Assembly (NCBI GenBank): GCA_937925595.1
Contig: CALALQ010000489.1
Location: forward strand, 1 to 64,000
Source: an uncultured Demequina sp.
Lineage (GTDB): Bacteria; Actinomycetota; Actinomycetes; Actinomycetales; Demequinaceae
Length of the DNA: 64,000 nt
Reading direction: 5' to 3'
In this document: positions 34,683 through 43,768 of the stretch, in pieces
Layout: every line of letters starts with the position of its first letter
How positions within the stretch are numbered: position 1 is the first letter of the stretch
Notes under the pieces: model-generated
Told to the model about the DNA's origin: nothing
Databases searched by the model: none
The model's input: the letters and a program-made list of their open reading frames with translations, nothing else
Translations under genes and position numbers: made by a program

Positions 34683-35078
34683 ATGTCGGAACTGGAAATC
34701 GCCTACTACGAAGGTCTGGAGCAAGGTCAGCTCCTCGTCCAGCGGTGCGATTCATGCCATGAGCACGTCATGTATCCGCGATACCGCTGCCCGTTCTGCC
34801 AGGAGAGCGCGCTGTCCTGGGTGCGGGCGAGCGGAAACGGCACCCTGCGGACGATGACCGTGATGCGGGCGGGCCCGCCGTCCGGCTACGAGGACCAGCT
34901 TCCCTATGCGCTGGGCGTCGTGGAGTTGGAGGAGGGAGCCCAACTCCTGGGCCGACTTCACGCGGATTCCCAAGGTTCCTGGGACAGCTACGTCATTGAC
35001 GGTCCGGTGGAGTTTCAGCCGGTCGGGGAGGAGGAGGCGAGGAGCCAACCAATCGCCTGGTTTGGAACCACCGCCTGA
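34683..35078 (+). CDS. DUF35 OB-fold protein with rubredoxin-like zinc ribbon
   Basis: This 131-residue protein has two cysteine pairs forming a zinc ribbon (C22-x2-C25 and C36-x2-C39, in RCDSCHEHVMYPRYRCPFC). An OB-fold acyl-CoA-binding domain follows (GTLRTMTVM, PYALGVVELEEG). Such proteins are obligate partners of thiolase-like enzymes and aldolases. It starts 7 nt after the cysteine-less thiolase relative, so the two probably form one complex. An upstream in-frame ATG lies within that gene and is not used here. Confidence 0.87.
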   Translation: MSELEIAYYEGLEQGQLLVQRCDSCHEHVMYPRYRCPFCQESALSWVRASGNGTLRTMTVMRAGPPSGYEDQLPYALGVVELEEGAQLLGRLHADSQGSWDSYVIDGPVEFQPVGEEEARSQPIAWFGTTA

Positions 35079-35089
35079 GGGAGAGCACC

Positions 35090-36709
35090 ATGAATCCATT
35101 CCAATCACTCGCCAAGTCAGCCGTGAGAGCGAAAGACATTCCCTGCGTGATCTGCGGGAATGAATCGATCTCGTATGAAGAAATGAGGGAACGTGCGCTG
35201 ACGGTCGGTGGAAGTCTTCTTAGCTCAGGACTGTCAACGGGAGACCGCGTGGCCTTCGTCATGGGCAACAGCCCGAGGATCATCGAGATCCTCTACGGCT
35301 GCTTCGCGGCCGGGCTCGTGGCCGTCCCCGTGAACGCGAGGCTTCACGCGCGCGAGGTCGCCTATATCGTCGAGAACTCCGGCGCGTCGGTGCTGATCCA
35401 CGACGCCGGCCATGTCGACGGCATCGCCGGCGAGATCGACCTCTTCGGCGGCCTCACCGCGCGGTACTGCACCTCACCGGCGGAAGGCGCAAGCGACTAC
35501 GCCGAACTCCTCGAACCGGAGAACGGTCTCGAGCAGCCCGTGGATACCGACATAGAGGACCCGGTATGGCTCTTCTATACGTCGGGAACCACAGGACGCC
35601 CAAAAGGGGCCACGTGGACCGCGCGGACCGTGAGCGCCATAGTCCTGAATTATCTATGTGATATCTACAACATCCGCCAGGGCTCTTCCGTCCTCCACGT
35701 CGCTCCGATGTCACATGGCAGCGGCATCGTCGCGTTGCCCGCGATCGCGCGAGGCGCGACCAACGTGATCCTCGACACACCCAGCTTCAACCCCGAGGCG
35801 ATGTTCGAGTTGATCGAACGTCATCGGATCGCCCATGTCGCGTTCGTCGCCCCGACCCAGATACTGATGATGAATGAAGCCTTCGAGAGGGGGCGATTCG
35901 ACTTGAGCAGCCTCGAAGCCGTCTGCTACGGCGGCGCCCCGATATACGTCGATCAGCTTCGGAGAGCGATGGACCTGTTCGGGCCGGTTTTCGCGCAGAT
36001 CTACGGCCAAGGAGAAGCGCCGATCACGATCACGGGAATGTCGGCCGAGACGCACGCCGAGCTCAGGGAGGCGGACGATCCGAGGATCGGCTCGGCCGGG
36101 ACGGTGAGGACCGATGTGGAGAGCCACGCCGTCGACGCCGACGGTCGACCGCTGACCGCTGGCCAGGCAGGCGAGATCGTGGTTCGCGGAGACGTGGTGA
36201 TGAAGGGCTATTGGAACGATCCCGAGGCCACCGAGGCGGCGATCCCGGATGGGTGGCTGAGGACCGGGGACATCGGGATGTTCGACCAGTCCGGGTACCT
36301 GTTCCTGCTCGACCGGGCCAAGGACATGATCGTCTCGGGTGGGAACAACGTCTACCCGCGCGAGGTCGAAGAGGTGCTTGCGAAGCACCCCGAGATTGAG
36401 AACGCGGTGGTGCTTGGAATCCCTGACGACCACTGGGGAGAGGCGGTCCATGCAGTGATAGTGGCCGCTGGCAACACAGATCTCTCGGCCAGCGACGTCA
36501 TGGATTTCTGCGGGAGCCAACTGGCCGGATACAAGAAGCCGAAGTCGGTGGAGTTTGTTGACGAGTTGCCAACAAGCGGTTACGGAAAGGTGATGCGACG
36601 CGAGATGCGAGAGAAGTATTGGACCGGCCATGATAGGAAGGTGGGCGGAGGCGGGGTTTCAACCGTTGAGTCTCAGGAATATCGGCCCTCCCGAAAGGAC
36701 GGGCGGTGA
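35090..36709 (+). CDS. AMP-dependent acyl-CoA synthetase
   Basis: This 539-residue adenylate-forming ligase has the ATP loop FYTSGTTGRPKGATWT, YGQGEAPITIT, GWLRTGDIG and the hinge VSGGNNVYPREVEEVL. The C-terminal lysine region reads PTSGYGKVMRREMR. It is the second ligase of this operon and would activate either a second substrate or the acid released by cleavage. A GAGGGAG site precedes the ATG. The following thiolase GTG overlaps its stop by 4 nt. Confidence 0.86.
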   Translation: MNPFQSLAKSAVRAKDIPCVICGNESISYEEMRERALTVGGSLLSSGLSTGDRVAFVMGNSPRIIEILYGCFAAGLVAVPVNARLHAREVAYIVENSGASVLIHDAGHVDGIAGEIDLFGGLTARYCTSPAEGASDYAELLEPENGLEQPVDTDIEDPVWLFYTSGTTGRPKGATWTARTVSAIVLNYLCDIYNIRQGSSVLHVAPMSHGSGIVALPAIARGATNVILDTPSFNPEAMFELIERHRIAHVAFVAPTQILMMNEAFERGRFDLSSLEAVCYGGAPIYVDQLRRAMDLFGPVFAQIYGQGEAPITITGMSAETHAELREADDPRIGSAGTVRTDVESHAVDADGRPLTAGQAGEIVVRGDVVMKGYWNDPEATEAAIPDGWLRTGDIGMFDQSGYLFLLDRAKDMIVSGGNNVYPREVEEVLAKHPEIENAVVLGIPDDHWGEAVHAVIVAAGNTDLSASDVMDFCGSQLAGYKKPKSVEFVDELPTSGYGKVMRREMREKYWTGHDRKVGGGGVSTVESQEYRPSRKDGR

Positions 36710-37914
36710 GCGAGAACGATGTCTCCCGAGCTCTTGGAGCGCCGCGGGGAGTGCGGATAGCGGGCGTCGGAATGACTCGCTTCGGTAAACAACCCGGACG
36801 CGGGATCAAGGCTCTTGCGCAGGAGGCTACCCAGAAGGCGCTCGAAGACGCCTCAGGCGTCGGAGATTTGGTCTCCCGGATCTACTTCGGAAACGCGGCA
36901 GCGGGGACCGTTTCGAGCCAGGTCATGATCCGGGGGCAGGTTGCGTTCAGGAACAAGGACATCGCGACACTTCCCGTGATCAACGTCGAGAACGCGTGTG
37001 CATCGGGCAGTAGCGCCTTCTTCTTGGGTTGGGAGGCAGTCGCCACCGGCGTTGCCGACGCGGTCTTGGTGGTCGGCGTCGAGCAGATGACACACGTGGA
37101 CAAGCAGCGGACATTTGATGCGCTCAGGGGCTCGACGGACATCGACGAGATCGGCGAGCGCGAATCGGGGGATGAGGTCAGCAACTCGGTGCTCATGGAC
37201 TTCTACGCGGCCGAAGCCCAGGAGTATCTGGACGACCATGACGCGAAGTCATCGGACCTGGCGGCCGTAGCTGTCAAGAACCGTGAGAACGGATCAAGGA
37301 ACCCGCTCGCGCAGTACGGCCAACCCCAGACAATCGACGAAGTTCTCCAAGCGCGGATGGTGGTCCCCCCACTGACCCTGCCGATGTGTTCGCCGGTGAC
37401 CGACGGTGGAGCAGCGGTGGTCCTATGCGCCGAGGACCTCCACGAAAGAGTCGGCCGTCCCACTCCGAAGGTTCTCGCTTCTACGCTCGTCAGCGGGAGC
37501 GGCAAGGGCAGCGTTCCGGTTGCAAGAGCGGCAAAGGGGAGCTATGAGACGGCAAGTCTTGGGCCTTCCGATTTGGATGTGATCGAACTGCATGATGCCG
37601 CGGCCCCCGCCGAATTGATCCAGTACGCCGACATCGGACTCTGCGACGAAGGAGACGGATACCAGTTGATCCGGAGTGGGGCAACTGCCCTCGACGGATC
37701 GATACCCGTGAACACGAGCGGCGGACTGATGAGCAGAGGCCACCCGTTGGGAGCCACCGGGTGCGCACAGATCATCGAACTCACCGATCAGCTGATGGGT
37801 CGTGCCACCGGGCGACAACTGCCCAACGCCCGAACCGCCATGGCCGTAAACGGTGGCGGCTGGCTTGACGGTGAGTACGCGGCAGCTGTGGCGACCATTT
37901 TGCAGATCGACTGA
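36706..37914 (+). CDS. SCP2-type thiolase
   Basis: This 402-residue thiolase has the nucleophilic cysteine intact (C98 in NACASGSSA) and the general-base histidine H346 in SGGLMSRGHPLGATG. It is similar in type to sterol-carrier-protein thiolases that cleave branched 3-ketoacyl-CoAs. The contrast with the cysteine-less relative 3 kb upstream suggests that the operon uses both a retro-aldol and a thiolytic cleavage. Last gene of the operon. Confidence 0.86.
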   Translation: MSENDVSRALGAPRGVRIAGVGMTRFGKQPGRGIKALAQEATQKALEDASGVGDLVSRIYFGNAAAGTVSSQVMIRGQVAFRNKDIATLPVINVENACASGSSAFFLGWEAVATGVADAVLVVGVEQMTHVDKQRTFDALRGSTDIDEIGERESGDEVSNSVLMDFYAAEAQEYLDDHDAKSSDLAAVAVKNRENGSRNPLAQYGQPQTIDEVLQARMVVPPLTLPMCSPVTDGGAAVVLCAEDLHERVGRPTPKVLASTLVSGSGKGSVPVARAAKGSYETASLGPSDLDVIELHDAAAPAELIQYADIGLCDEGDGYQLIRSGATALDGSIPVNTSGGLMSRGHPLGATGCAQIIELTDQLMGRATGRQLPNARTAMAVNGGGWLDGEYAAAVATILQID

Positions 37915-38318
37915 GATCCGCGATTCGAGCCCCCGCCTTATCCCGGTTTTCGAGCTTCTGCCGCAGCGCCCGAGTGACCCGGCGTGACAGACCGTGCGCA
38001 TCTCACTGTCTCCCTCAGCGCGGATGGTCTGGGCCGGCCGCTGGGCACCTCGGTACCCCGGCCGGCCGCGCGGCAGAATCACGCCTCACTCATCCGGAAG
38101 CAGCTTCCCATCGCCGCACCTGCCGATCATGTCTAAGCGCTCGGGAGCTTGCGGAATTGGGGTCTGGAACTCGGATAAAAAGCCCCTCACTGCATTTGAG
38201 ATGTTGCGGAACGAATGCGCTCCCTTCCAGATCGGCGTTTAGTCCACGGCAACGAGCAGCTTGAAGAGGTTGGTTGGGTCTACCCCCAGTTTGGTTGACA
38301 CCTGAGGGGTGAGCACGC
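37915..38318. other. Gene-free stretch with a GC-rich hairpin
   Basis: No convincing coding frame. A hairpin with 9-bp arms GGCCGGCCG (38032-38040) and CGGCCGGCC (38059-38067) and an inner GGG/CCC pairing lies about 120 nt after the thiolase stop. It has no T-tract, so intrinsic termination is doubtful. The stretch marks the change from the catabolic operon to accessory DNA. Confidence 0.45.
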
Positions 38319-38340
38319 TTGGTCCTCGCTGGAGTGGTCG

Positions 38341-38367
38341 TACTATGTTGTTGTGGTGTTGCGCAAC
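38341..38367 (+). promoter_or_regulatory. Promoter and palindrome before the AbiE-like pair
   Basis: TACTAT (38341-38346) resembles a -10 box, and the perfect 10-bp palindrome GTTGCGCAAC (38358-38367) follows about 20 nt before the proposed GTG start. Autoregulation at such palindromes is usual for toxin-antitoxin operons. Confidence 0.45.
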
Positions 38368-38387
38368 GGAACATCACAAGCTACGAT

Positions 38388-38909
38388 GTGGTTGTGATTT
38401 CCGGTATCGACACAAAGGTTCTTGTCCGGCTCGTGGCCGACCCGGAACCGTGGACTTTCAGGTCGTTGGGTGAAGCGTTGGGTATGGACCCAGCCGCGGT
38501 CCATCGATCCGTTGCGCGTCTAAAGGAGGCGCGGCTTCTGGATGGGGACCGGCGGGTCAATCGTTCGGCTGCGGAAGAGTTCCTGATCCACGCTGTGGCG
38601 TATCTTGCTCCGGTAGAGCCAGGGGCGCTTGTGCGGGGGATGCCTACCGCTTGGGCGGCCGAGCCTCTGCGCGCTTTAGTTGCTGACGACGGTGAGCCAC
38701 TTCCGGTCTGGCCCGATCCTCGCGGTGAGGTTCGAGGACAGGCCATCGAACCGCTGGCTGAGGGAGTGATTGATCTCTCCAAGGCTGATCCAGGGCTCTA
38801 CGGGTGGTTCGCCTTGATCGACGGGATTCGTATCGGGCGCGCCCGGGAGCGGAAGCTTGCGGCTGAAGAGTTGAGCAGGAGAATCTGGTCAGGGACGGAT
38901 GCCTCGTGA
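38388..38909 (+). CDS. Winged-helix regulator, probable AbiE-like antitoxin
   Basis: This is a protein of about 173 residues starting at a GTG (38388, or 38394); upstream in-frame codons give a cysteine-rich nonsense tail. The N-terminal half is a winged helix of MarR/IclR style (FRSLGEALGMDPAAVHRSVA, RLKEARLLDGDRRVNRSA). The C-terminal half is unassigned (YLAPVEPGALVRGMPTAWAA). It overlaps the nucleotidyltransferase gene by 4 nt, the layout of type IV (AbiEi/AbiEii-like) toxin-antitoxin pairs in which the HTH protein is antitoxin and repressor. It could alternatively be an ordinary regulator. Confidence 0.65.
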   Translation: MVVISGIDTKVLVRLVADPEPWTFRSLGEALGMDPAAVHRSVARLKEARLLDGDRRVNRSAAEEFLIHAVAYLAPVEPGALVRGMPTAWAAEPLRALVADDGEPLPVWPDPRGEVRGQAIEPLAEGVIDLSKADPGLYGWFALIDGIRIGRARERKLAAEELSRRIWSGTDAS

Positions 38910-39591
38910 ACGTTGAGCTTCTGGAACGCGCGAACGCGGCGCTCGGCAAATTGAGGGAGGAAGTCGTCTTCCTGGGTGCTGCCACGATCCCTCTCTGGCT
39001 GACTGACCCGGCCGCGCCACCGCCGCGGCCGACCAAAGACGTGGATCTCGGGTTGAGGTATTCACCCTTCTCGAGTACCAGCGGTTCGAGGCCCGGCTGC
39101 GGGACGCGGGCTTTCGTGACCATGGAGGCATGATCGGCCGGTTCCTGTTCGGTGAGGAAGACCGGCAGTTGGATGTGATTCCAGCCGATGCCTCGATCCT
39201 GGGCTTCGAGAACACGTGGCAGCGGGACTCCCTGCCGGATGCCCGTTGGGTGAGTTTGCCATCGGACTCCCGCATCAGGGTGCTACCGCCGCCGAACCTG
39301 CTGGCAACTAAGTTCGAGGCTTTCGCGGGTAGGGGAGGGGGCGATTATCTGGGTAGCCCGGACTTCGAGGACATCGTCGCGCTCATCGATGGAAGAAGCG
39401 AGTTGCCCGGGGAGGCGGAGGACAGCTCGCCGGAACTCAGGACCTACCTTGCCTCCCAGGCACGGGACGTCCTCGACAACGACCGAGCGACTGAAGCGAT
39501 TGTCGCTCACCTCCAGTTCGGTCGAGGTGGGCGAGAGAGAGCCGACGCTATAGTTCTACCGAGGTTGAAGGAGATGGCTGGCCTGACTTGA
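38906..39591 (+). pseudogene. AbiEii-like nucleotidyltransferase toxin, frameshifted
   Basis: Reading starts at GTG 38906 (GTGA overlap) with the nucleotidyltransferase signature: FLGAATIPLWL, then D45 and D47 in PTKDVDLG, and a later aspartate in RQLDVIPAD. The frame breaks around 39052-39057: the first frame runs on to a stop after FVTMEA, while the homologous sequence (EVFTLLEYQRF, then MIGRFLFGEEDRQ) continues in the -1 frame to 39591. Restoring one base gives a full-length protein of about 228 residues. It is either a recently disabled toxin, a sequencing error or a rare recoding site. Confidence 0.72.
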
Positions 39592-39782
39592 TCTCTCCGG
39601 TGCGGCCTACGAACTCGCTCTATGTCGCCTTCTCGCCGACTCGAATTCCGCCACCATCTCCACAACCACCGGCGGGACGCCATTGGGGACAATGCTGGCC
39701 TGGGAGCTGCCTTGTTGGCGACGCTGGGGATCCAGCCGGGAAGTGTCGCGCCAACTTCAGGGATGGCAGAAGGTTCGGCTGA

Positions 39783-40322
39783 TTCCGGGCATGGTTTCAG
39801 CGTGGTGAAGCCGGCGACCGAGAAGTCGCTGGCGTCGCTGCCCCCACGGGCTCAGCTTGGCATCTCCAAGTTCTCAAAGAGTTCCAACGAAGCAGTATCT
39901 CAGGTTGGCATCGCCAACTCGATTCCACGACAGAAGTTACTGTCGCAATCCTGGAATCGAGCATGTGTATACCGGGTGGCCGAGACGGACTGGCTTCCGG
40001 TACCTGCCTCCCGGTCAAGAAAGTGATCGAAGGGGAGGGCGTCTCCGCTGGGTTTCGCGAACCCGGGCTCTCGGAGGGAGACCCACGTCTCGTAGGTGTC
40101 GTGCCCGACGGGATCGAGAGCGTGTCGGTCGCTCCTAGCGGCGAGCAAGGCAAGGCAGAGATCGCGGATGTCACCTCGAACGTATATAGATTGACGTTCC
40201 CGCAGTCGATTCCATCGTCTCCGGAGGCGAAGGATCGGACTCGTTTGAAGCGCGCGTACCGTTCGTGGCTTACGCGAAGGGCTCTGGGCCTGCGAGCCCC
40301 GCTAACGATCGCAACGTCTTAG
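39783..40322 (+). pseudogene. Truncated hypothetical protein
   Basis: One frame is open from 39783 to 40322 and reads like real protein: RAWFQRGEAGDREVAG, TTEVTVAILESSMC, GTCLPVKKVIEGEG, and RLVGVVPDGIESVSV followed by ADVTSNVYRLTFP. The last two are recurrent in actinobacterial hypothetical proteins that I recall but cannot name. The first in-frame ATG is at 39963, too late, and a stop closes the frame at 39782. The 5' end and any signal peptide are therefore missing or lie in another frame. 39592-39782 holds nothing recognisable. Confidence 0.5.
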
Positions 40323-40348
40323 GACCGGACCTCTACTTGGTTCGGTCC
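40322..40348. terminator. Possible bidirectional terminator hairpin
   Basis: GGACCG (40322-40327) pairs with CGGTCC (40343-40348) across a 15-nt loop. It lies right at the end of one gene and about 100 nt past the end of the convergent gene at 40448. No T-tract, so only weakly supported. The rest of 40349-40447 is empty. Confidence 0.3.
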
Positions 40349-40447
40349 CACGTCGTTCGGTGCTCTGGACACGCGTCAATGACCGGCCTACCTGCGAGCG
40401 GGACGTACCAACAACCTTGAGCCAGGTAAGAGGATCCGCCGCAGCGG

Positions 40448-40891
40448 CTATCTCATCAGACAGTAGCCAAAGACGACGAAGCGCTTTCGGGCGGCACCTC
40501 CGAGGTCGGAGTGCATGGTGACGAACCATTGGCGTTTTCGGGTCACTGGCCCGGAGGAGACCATCACGATCCGGAAGGGCCCTGAGTCGGGACTGCGGCG
40601 GGCTCTGAGCCCGCCGCCTAAGAGTCGTTCTCCTTTGCGGCATTGGGCGTGTCCAAAGGCGGTGTTGAACTTATCGTCAGCGGCGGTCGTGTCGGTGTCT
40701 CGGATCTTTCCCCATCGGAGCTTCGTTGGCCCGAGGTTTTTGGCGTGGATCGCGCGGGGTTTGATCTGATGGGTGCCGACGCTGTTTCTCCCGATGGCGT
40801 ACGCGGTGCCGCCAAGCGCGACGAACAGGGCGATGATGGCGATGATCGTTGCCGGGGATGGGATGCTGCGGTGCTGGCGGTGTCTGTTCAT
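40448..40891 (-). CDS. Membrane-anchored hypothetical protein of Thermoleophilia type
   Basis: This 147-residue protein has one N-terminal membrane segment ending in ALFVALGGTAYA, then a SVGTHQIKPRAIHAKNLGP stretch and a beta-rich exported domain (CRKGERLLGGGLRA, RKRFVVFGYCLM). Proteins with this N-terminal pattern are, to my knowledge, abundant in Solirubrobacterales and relatives, so this is the best taxonomic clue in the window. The start is fixed by GAGGAGGAGAAG upstream. It lies downstream of the secreted protein and sigma factor on the same strand and may share their transcript. Confidence 0.8.
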   Translation of the reverse strand: MNRHRQHRSIPSPATIIAIIALFVALGGTAYAIGRNSVGTHQIKPRAIHAKNLGPTKLRWGKIRDTDTTAADDKFNTAFGHAQCRKGERLLGGGLRARRSPDSGPFRIVMVSSGPVTRKRQWFVTMHSDLGGAARKRFVVFGYCLMR

Positions 40892-40913
40892 CTTCTCCTC
40901 CTCGGGTGGAGAG

Positions 40914-42485
40914 CTATGGCCTTACTTGGATGTAGCGGGCGGCCGAGCGTCCTTGGCTGTAGGGGTACCCGTTTTGGTTCGGGATGACCGCCCAGAACAC
41001 GAACCTGGTCTTGGCGGAAACTGGAACGAACGTGTAGGCGGCGTGCCAGCGACCCAGGGCGTTGGTCTTGGCTCTGCTCACCAGGAACCGCTTTTTTGCG
41101 CCGGGCACGGTGCCGTAGAGAACGACGACTCGTCCAGCAGCGTGGGGTCCGGGGATGCGTCCGGAGAACCGGACTCGTTTGTAGGGCCGGGTTCGGTGTC
41201 GGCTCGCCCGAAGGCTCGAGAACGCTCTGACCTTGAGGCGCAGGCCGCGGGAGATCTGGAAAGTGCCGTCGCGGTAGGCGACCCGAATCTTTCTGGACGC
41301 GCCACGTTTGAGCTTGTAGACGAAGGTTCCGTCGGCGTTGGTTGCCGTGGTGCCGAGCAGCTTGAACTTCGTGTTCGGCGTATTGACCCGGGCTTGTATG
41401 CAGACTTGAGCTCCGACGATCGGGTTGCCGTGGCCGTCACCAAGGCGACCACGCACGATCGACGGTGTGCCGAAGTTAACTCGCGCGAACCGCTTGCCGG
41501 ACCTGGTGAAACGAACTTTTAGTTTCTTGCCACCGCCGATCGGGGACGAGGGACACAGCCGGTCCACGTAGACCTGCCGGGAGTCACAAGCGAAGTTCGG
41601 CATCCCTGTCTGGGCGTAGTCGAACACGCATACTTGGACCTTGTTCTCGCCATGCCGGAATGGTCGTGCGGAGGTATCCAGCGTGAAGTGGCGGGCGATG
41701 CCTTTTGGACATGGCGACAGGCGGGCGGTCAGCCCACCGGGCAGCGGGTAGCACGACCCGCCGAGATCCTCACTGGCTGCTTTGGTGTCATTGACCTCGA
41801 CGCTGATCGACTTGATCCCAGCGCCTTCATCAGAGGCGAGCAGGGAAAGGACTTGCGAGCCTCGCTTGACTCCGCTATCAAGCAGAGACCCCCCGATCAC
41901 GAGCTTGGGGGCGCTCAGATCTGACAGTCGAAGCCGAACTTGCTTTACATACGCATGAGCGGTCGTGCCCCCGACGCAACGGTTGCCCGTGTTGGATCTG
42001 AGGCATTGGAGTCTCGCCACGAAGTAACGCCACCTGCCAGCCGGGATCGCGGAGAGATGTTGGCTGCCATCGTTTTGGTTCTCGGTGACGACGGGGTCGC
42101 CGGTGTCCGGTGTAACGACAAGGTAGCCGGCGATGCCGGCAGAACTCTTGAGGTTGCTGCGAATGGAACCACCGCTTATCACCGCCCCGGCCGGGGCGGC
42201 CCAGGTCCATGCTCCGTAGCGCCTGTCGGCCGTGCCGGTTTCGTTGGCTTCAAGCAAATGACGAATCTGTACGCCCGGCCCGTTGTGACTGCAATCCTGC
42301 ATGCCCTTGAAGTGGCCGCTGGAGGAAGAAAACCTTGCTTCAGTTCCGGCGTTCAACCTTGGCGCGCATTGTGCCATCGTGTAGTCGCCGGCTTTCGCTG
42401 GTGTTCCAATCAGGATCAACGTCACCAGAGTTACGGCCCCGGTGCCCGCCATCCTGGCGAGTTTGCTTCCAAGACCCTTCTTCAT
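40914..42485 (-). CDS. Secreted beta-rich surface protein
   Basis: This is a 523-residue exported protein. The ATG at 42485 (site GGTAGGTGA) is preferred because it puts the signal peptide at the N terminus: KKGLGSKLAR, a hydrophobic stretch, then cleavage after TPAKA near residue 32. The mature part looks like a concanavalin-like or Ig-like domain with several cysteine pairs. Carboxypeptidase-regulatory-like repeats follow (IVRGRLGDGHGNPIVGAQVC, RVRFSGRIPGPHAAGRVVVL). No catalytic motif seen. It is encoded 116 nt after the ECF sigma factor on the same strand and could be part of its regulon. Confidence 0.75.
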   Translation of the reverse strand: MKKGLGSKLARMAGTGAVTLVTLILIGTPAKAGDYTMAQCAPRLNAGTEARFSSSSGHFKGMQDCSHNGPGVQIRHLLEANETGTADRRYGAWTWAAPAGAVISGGSIRSNLKSSAGIAGYLVVTPDTGDPVVTENQNDGSQHLSAIPAGRWRYFVARLQCLRSNTGNRCVGGTTAHAYVKQVRLRLSDLSAPKLVIGGSLLDSGVKRGSQVLSLLASDEGAGIKSISVEVNDTKAASEDLGGSCYPLPGGLTARLSPCPKGIARHFTLDTSARPFRHGENKVQVCVFDYAQTGMPNFACDSRQVYVDRLCPSSPIGGGKKLKVRFTRSGKRFARVNFGTPSIVRGRLGDGHGNPIVGAQVCIQARVNTPNTKFKLLGTTATNADGTFVYKLKRGASRKIRVAYRDGTFQISRGLRLKVRAFSSLRASRHRTRPYKRVRFSGRIPGPHAAGRVVVLYGTVPGAKKRFLVSRAKTNALGRWHAAYTFVPVSAKTRFVFWAVIPNQNGYPYSQGRSAARYIQVRP

Positions 42486-42601
42486 TTTGTATTCACCTAC
42501 CCGTTTCGCGCTGATACAAGCCAAGGCGCGTCGGCGCGTACGGCGGCGCCTCTATCTCTTCTTTCGGAGGAGGTGGCCGTTTGCGTCACAAAGGTGAGGG
42601 A

Positions 42602-43768
42602 TCAGGGAAGTCCGAACTGTTGTTGCGCGGCTTGATCGGGGCTCGGTGAAGGTGACGAAGCGCTCGGAGGCGGACTCGTTGGCGTGACGGTGGGTGCGCT
42701 TGCGGCTGGGGTTGCCGGCGCGCTCGATTCGACGCCGAATTGGGCATTGGCATCTTGGCGGGCCTGCCGAGTTCTCCTCTTTTTAGAACTTGTCTCGCTA
42801 GTGCTTGACTCGTTGGTCTTCCGCCTTCTGGTTTCTCGCGCGGTGCTGGCGCGGTCGGGTTCCTGGCTAGGGGTGGACGCGGTCGACGCGGCTGGGGGTC
42901 GGCTCGTTTCAGGTCTGGTGGGTTCCACTCGTTTCTCGATGGGCGGCTTCGGCTTGGTGTGTTCGATGAGGTCGACGCCGGCCACGCCGGGGCCGATCAC
43001 TCCGGTGGCTGTGCAGGCGGCGATAGCGGTTGCGCAGACTCCGGCGGCGGCTTTGCTGGCGGGACTCCCGATCCCGATCGCGGTCTCGCCGCCGCTGGTG
43101 GAAAAGAGCCTGGTCGTGAAGTCGCGGCCCCGGTCGATGGCGGCCATCGCGCCCGAGCGAACCGTCTCCGCCATGCCGGCGAGGTTGCCGCCGATCGCCG
43201 TGAGGCGACTGTCGCTCGTGGTGAGGCTGAGCCATGCGGCGAGCCCGATGTCGAACTCGGGGACGCTCACGCCGAGGCGTTCGCGGAGGGTTCGGATCGC
43301 GGTATCTCGCCTTCTCCTGAAAGTTGGTTCGCTCCATCCGAGCGATTCGGCGGCCTGTCTGGTCGTTTGCTCCTCGAAGTAGTAGAGGCTCAGGGCTTTG
43401 CGTTGCGACACCGAGAGGCGAGTCATCGCGCGGTGGAGCTGGTCGGCTTCGATGTGCCCGAGGGCTTCCTCGTCGGGGAGCGGTGCGGTCTCATCGACGA
43501 AGTCGTCGGATATGTCATCCACTTCACGGGCTCTTTCTCGACGGAGCTGATCGATCGCTCGCATATGTGCGACATGAACGACCCAGCCACCCGGATTTGG
43601 GATCTTCGCGCCGCGCTGCTGGGCACGTACGCACTCCGCGAGTGCTTGCTGTAGCACGTCTTCGAGGTGCTGCCGGATGAACGCATCTGTGAAGTGGGCA
43701 GCGCGGAGCTTTCCACGGACGGCGATCTTGATGGTTTGGAGCTGATCGTCATCCAGGGTCCATCTCAT
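42602..43768 (-). CDS. ECF-type sigma factor with C-terminal membrane segment and proline-rich tail
   Basis: This protein has about 388 residues. Region 2 (QALAECVRAQQ to HMRAIDQLRRER) and region 4 (MTRLSVSQRKALSLYYFEEQ, then SLGWSEPTFRRRRDTAIR) are those of a sigma-70 family protein. Instead of ending there, it continues about 230 residues: a linker, an Ala-rich hydrophobic segment (VCATAIAACTATGVIGPGVA), and a Ser/Pro/Thr-rich tail. This suggests a sigma factor tethered to the membrane with an outward tail, which could replace a separate anti-sigma factor. The ATG at 43768 has GGAG 8 nt before it; 43789 is an alternative. Confidence 0.8.
   Translation of the reverse strand: MRWTLDDDQLQTIKIAVRGKLRAAHFTDAFIRQHLEDVLQQALAECVRAQQRGAKIPNPGGWVVHVAHMRAIDQLRRERAREVDDISDDFVDETAPLPDEEALGHIEADQLHRAMTRLSVSQRKALSLYYFEEQTTRQAAESLGWSEPTFRRRRDTAIRTLRERLGVSVPEFDIGLAAWLSLTTSDSRLTAIGGNLAGMAETVRSGAMAAIDRGRDFTTRLFSTSGGETAIGIGSPASKAAAGVCATAIAACTATGVIGPGVAGVDLIEHTKPKPPIEKRVEPTRPETSRPPAASTASTPSQEPDRASTARETRRRKTNESSTSETSSKKRRTRQARQDANAQFGVESSAPATPAASAPTVTPTSPPPSASSPSPSPDQAAQQQFGLP

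Noticed and set aside
38032..38067. Hairpin as an intrinsic terminator of the thiolase operon
   Set aside because: Strong stem but no T-tract and 120 nt from the stop codon; kept only as a structural note.
40773..41522. 249-residue plus-strand open frame
   Set aside because: Overlaps two minus-strand genes with signal sequences and ribosome sites; no protein-like features of its own.
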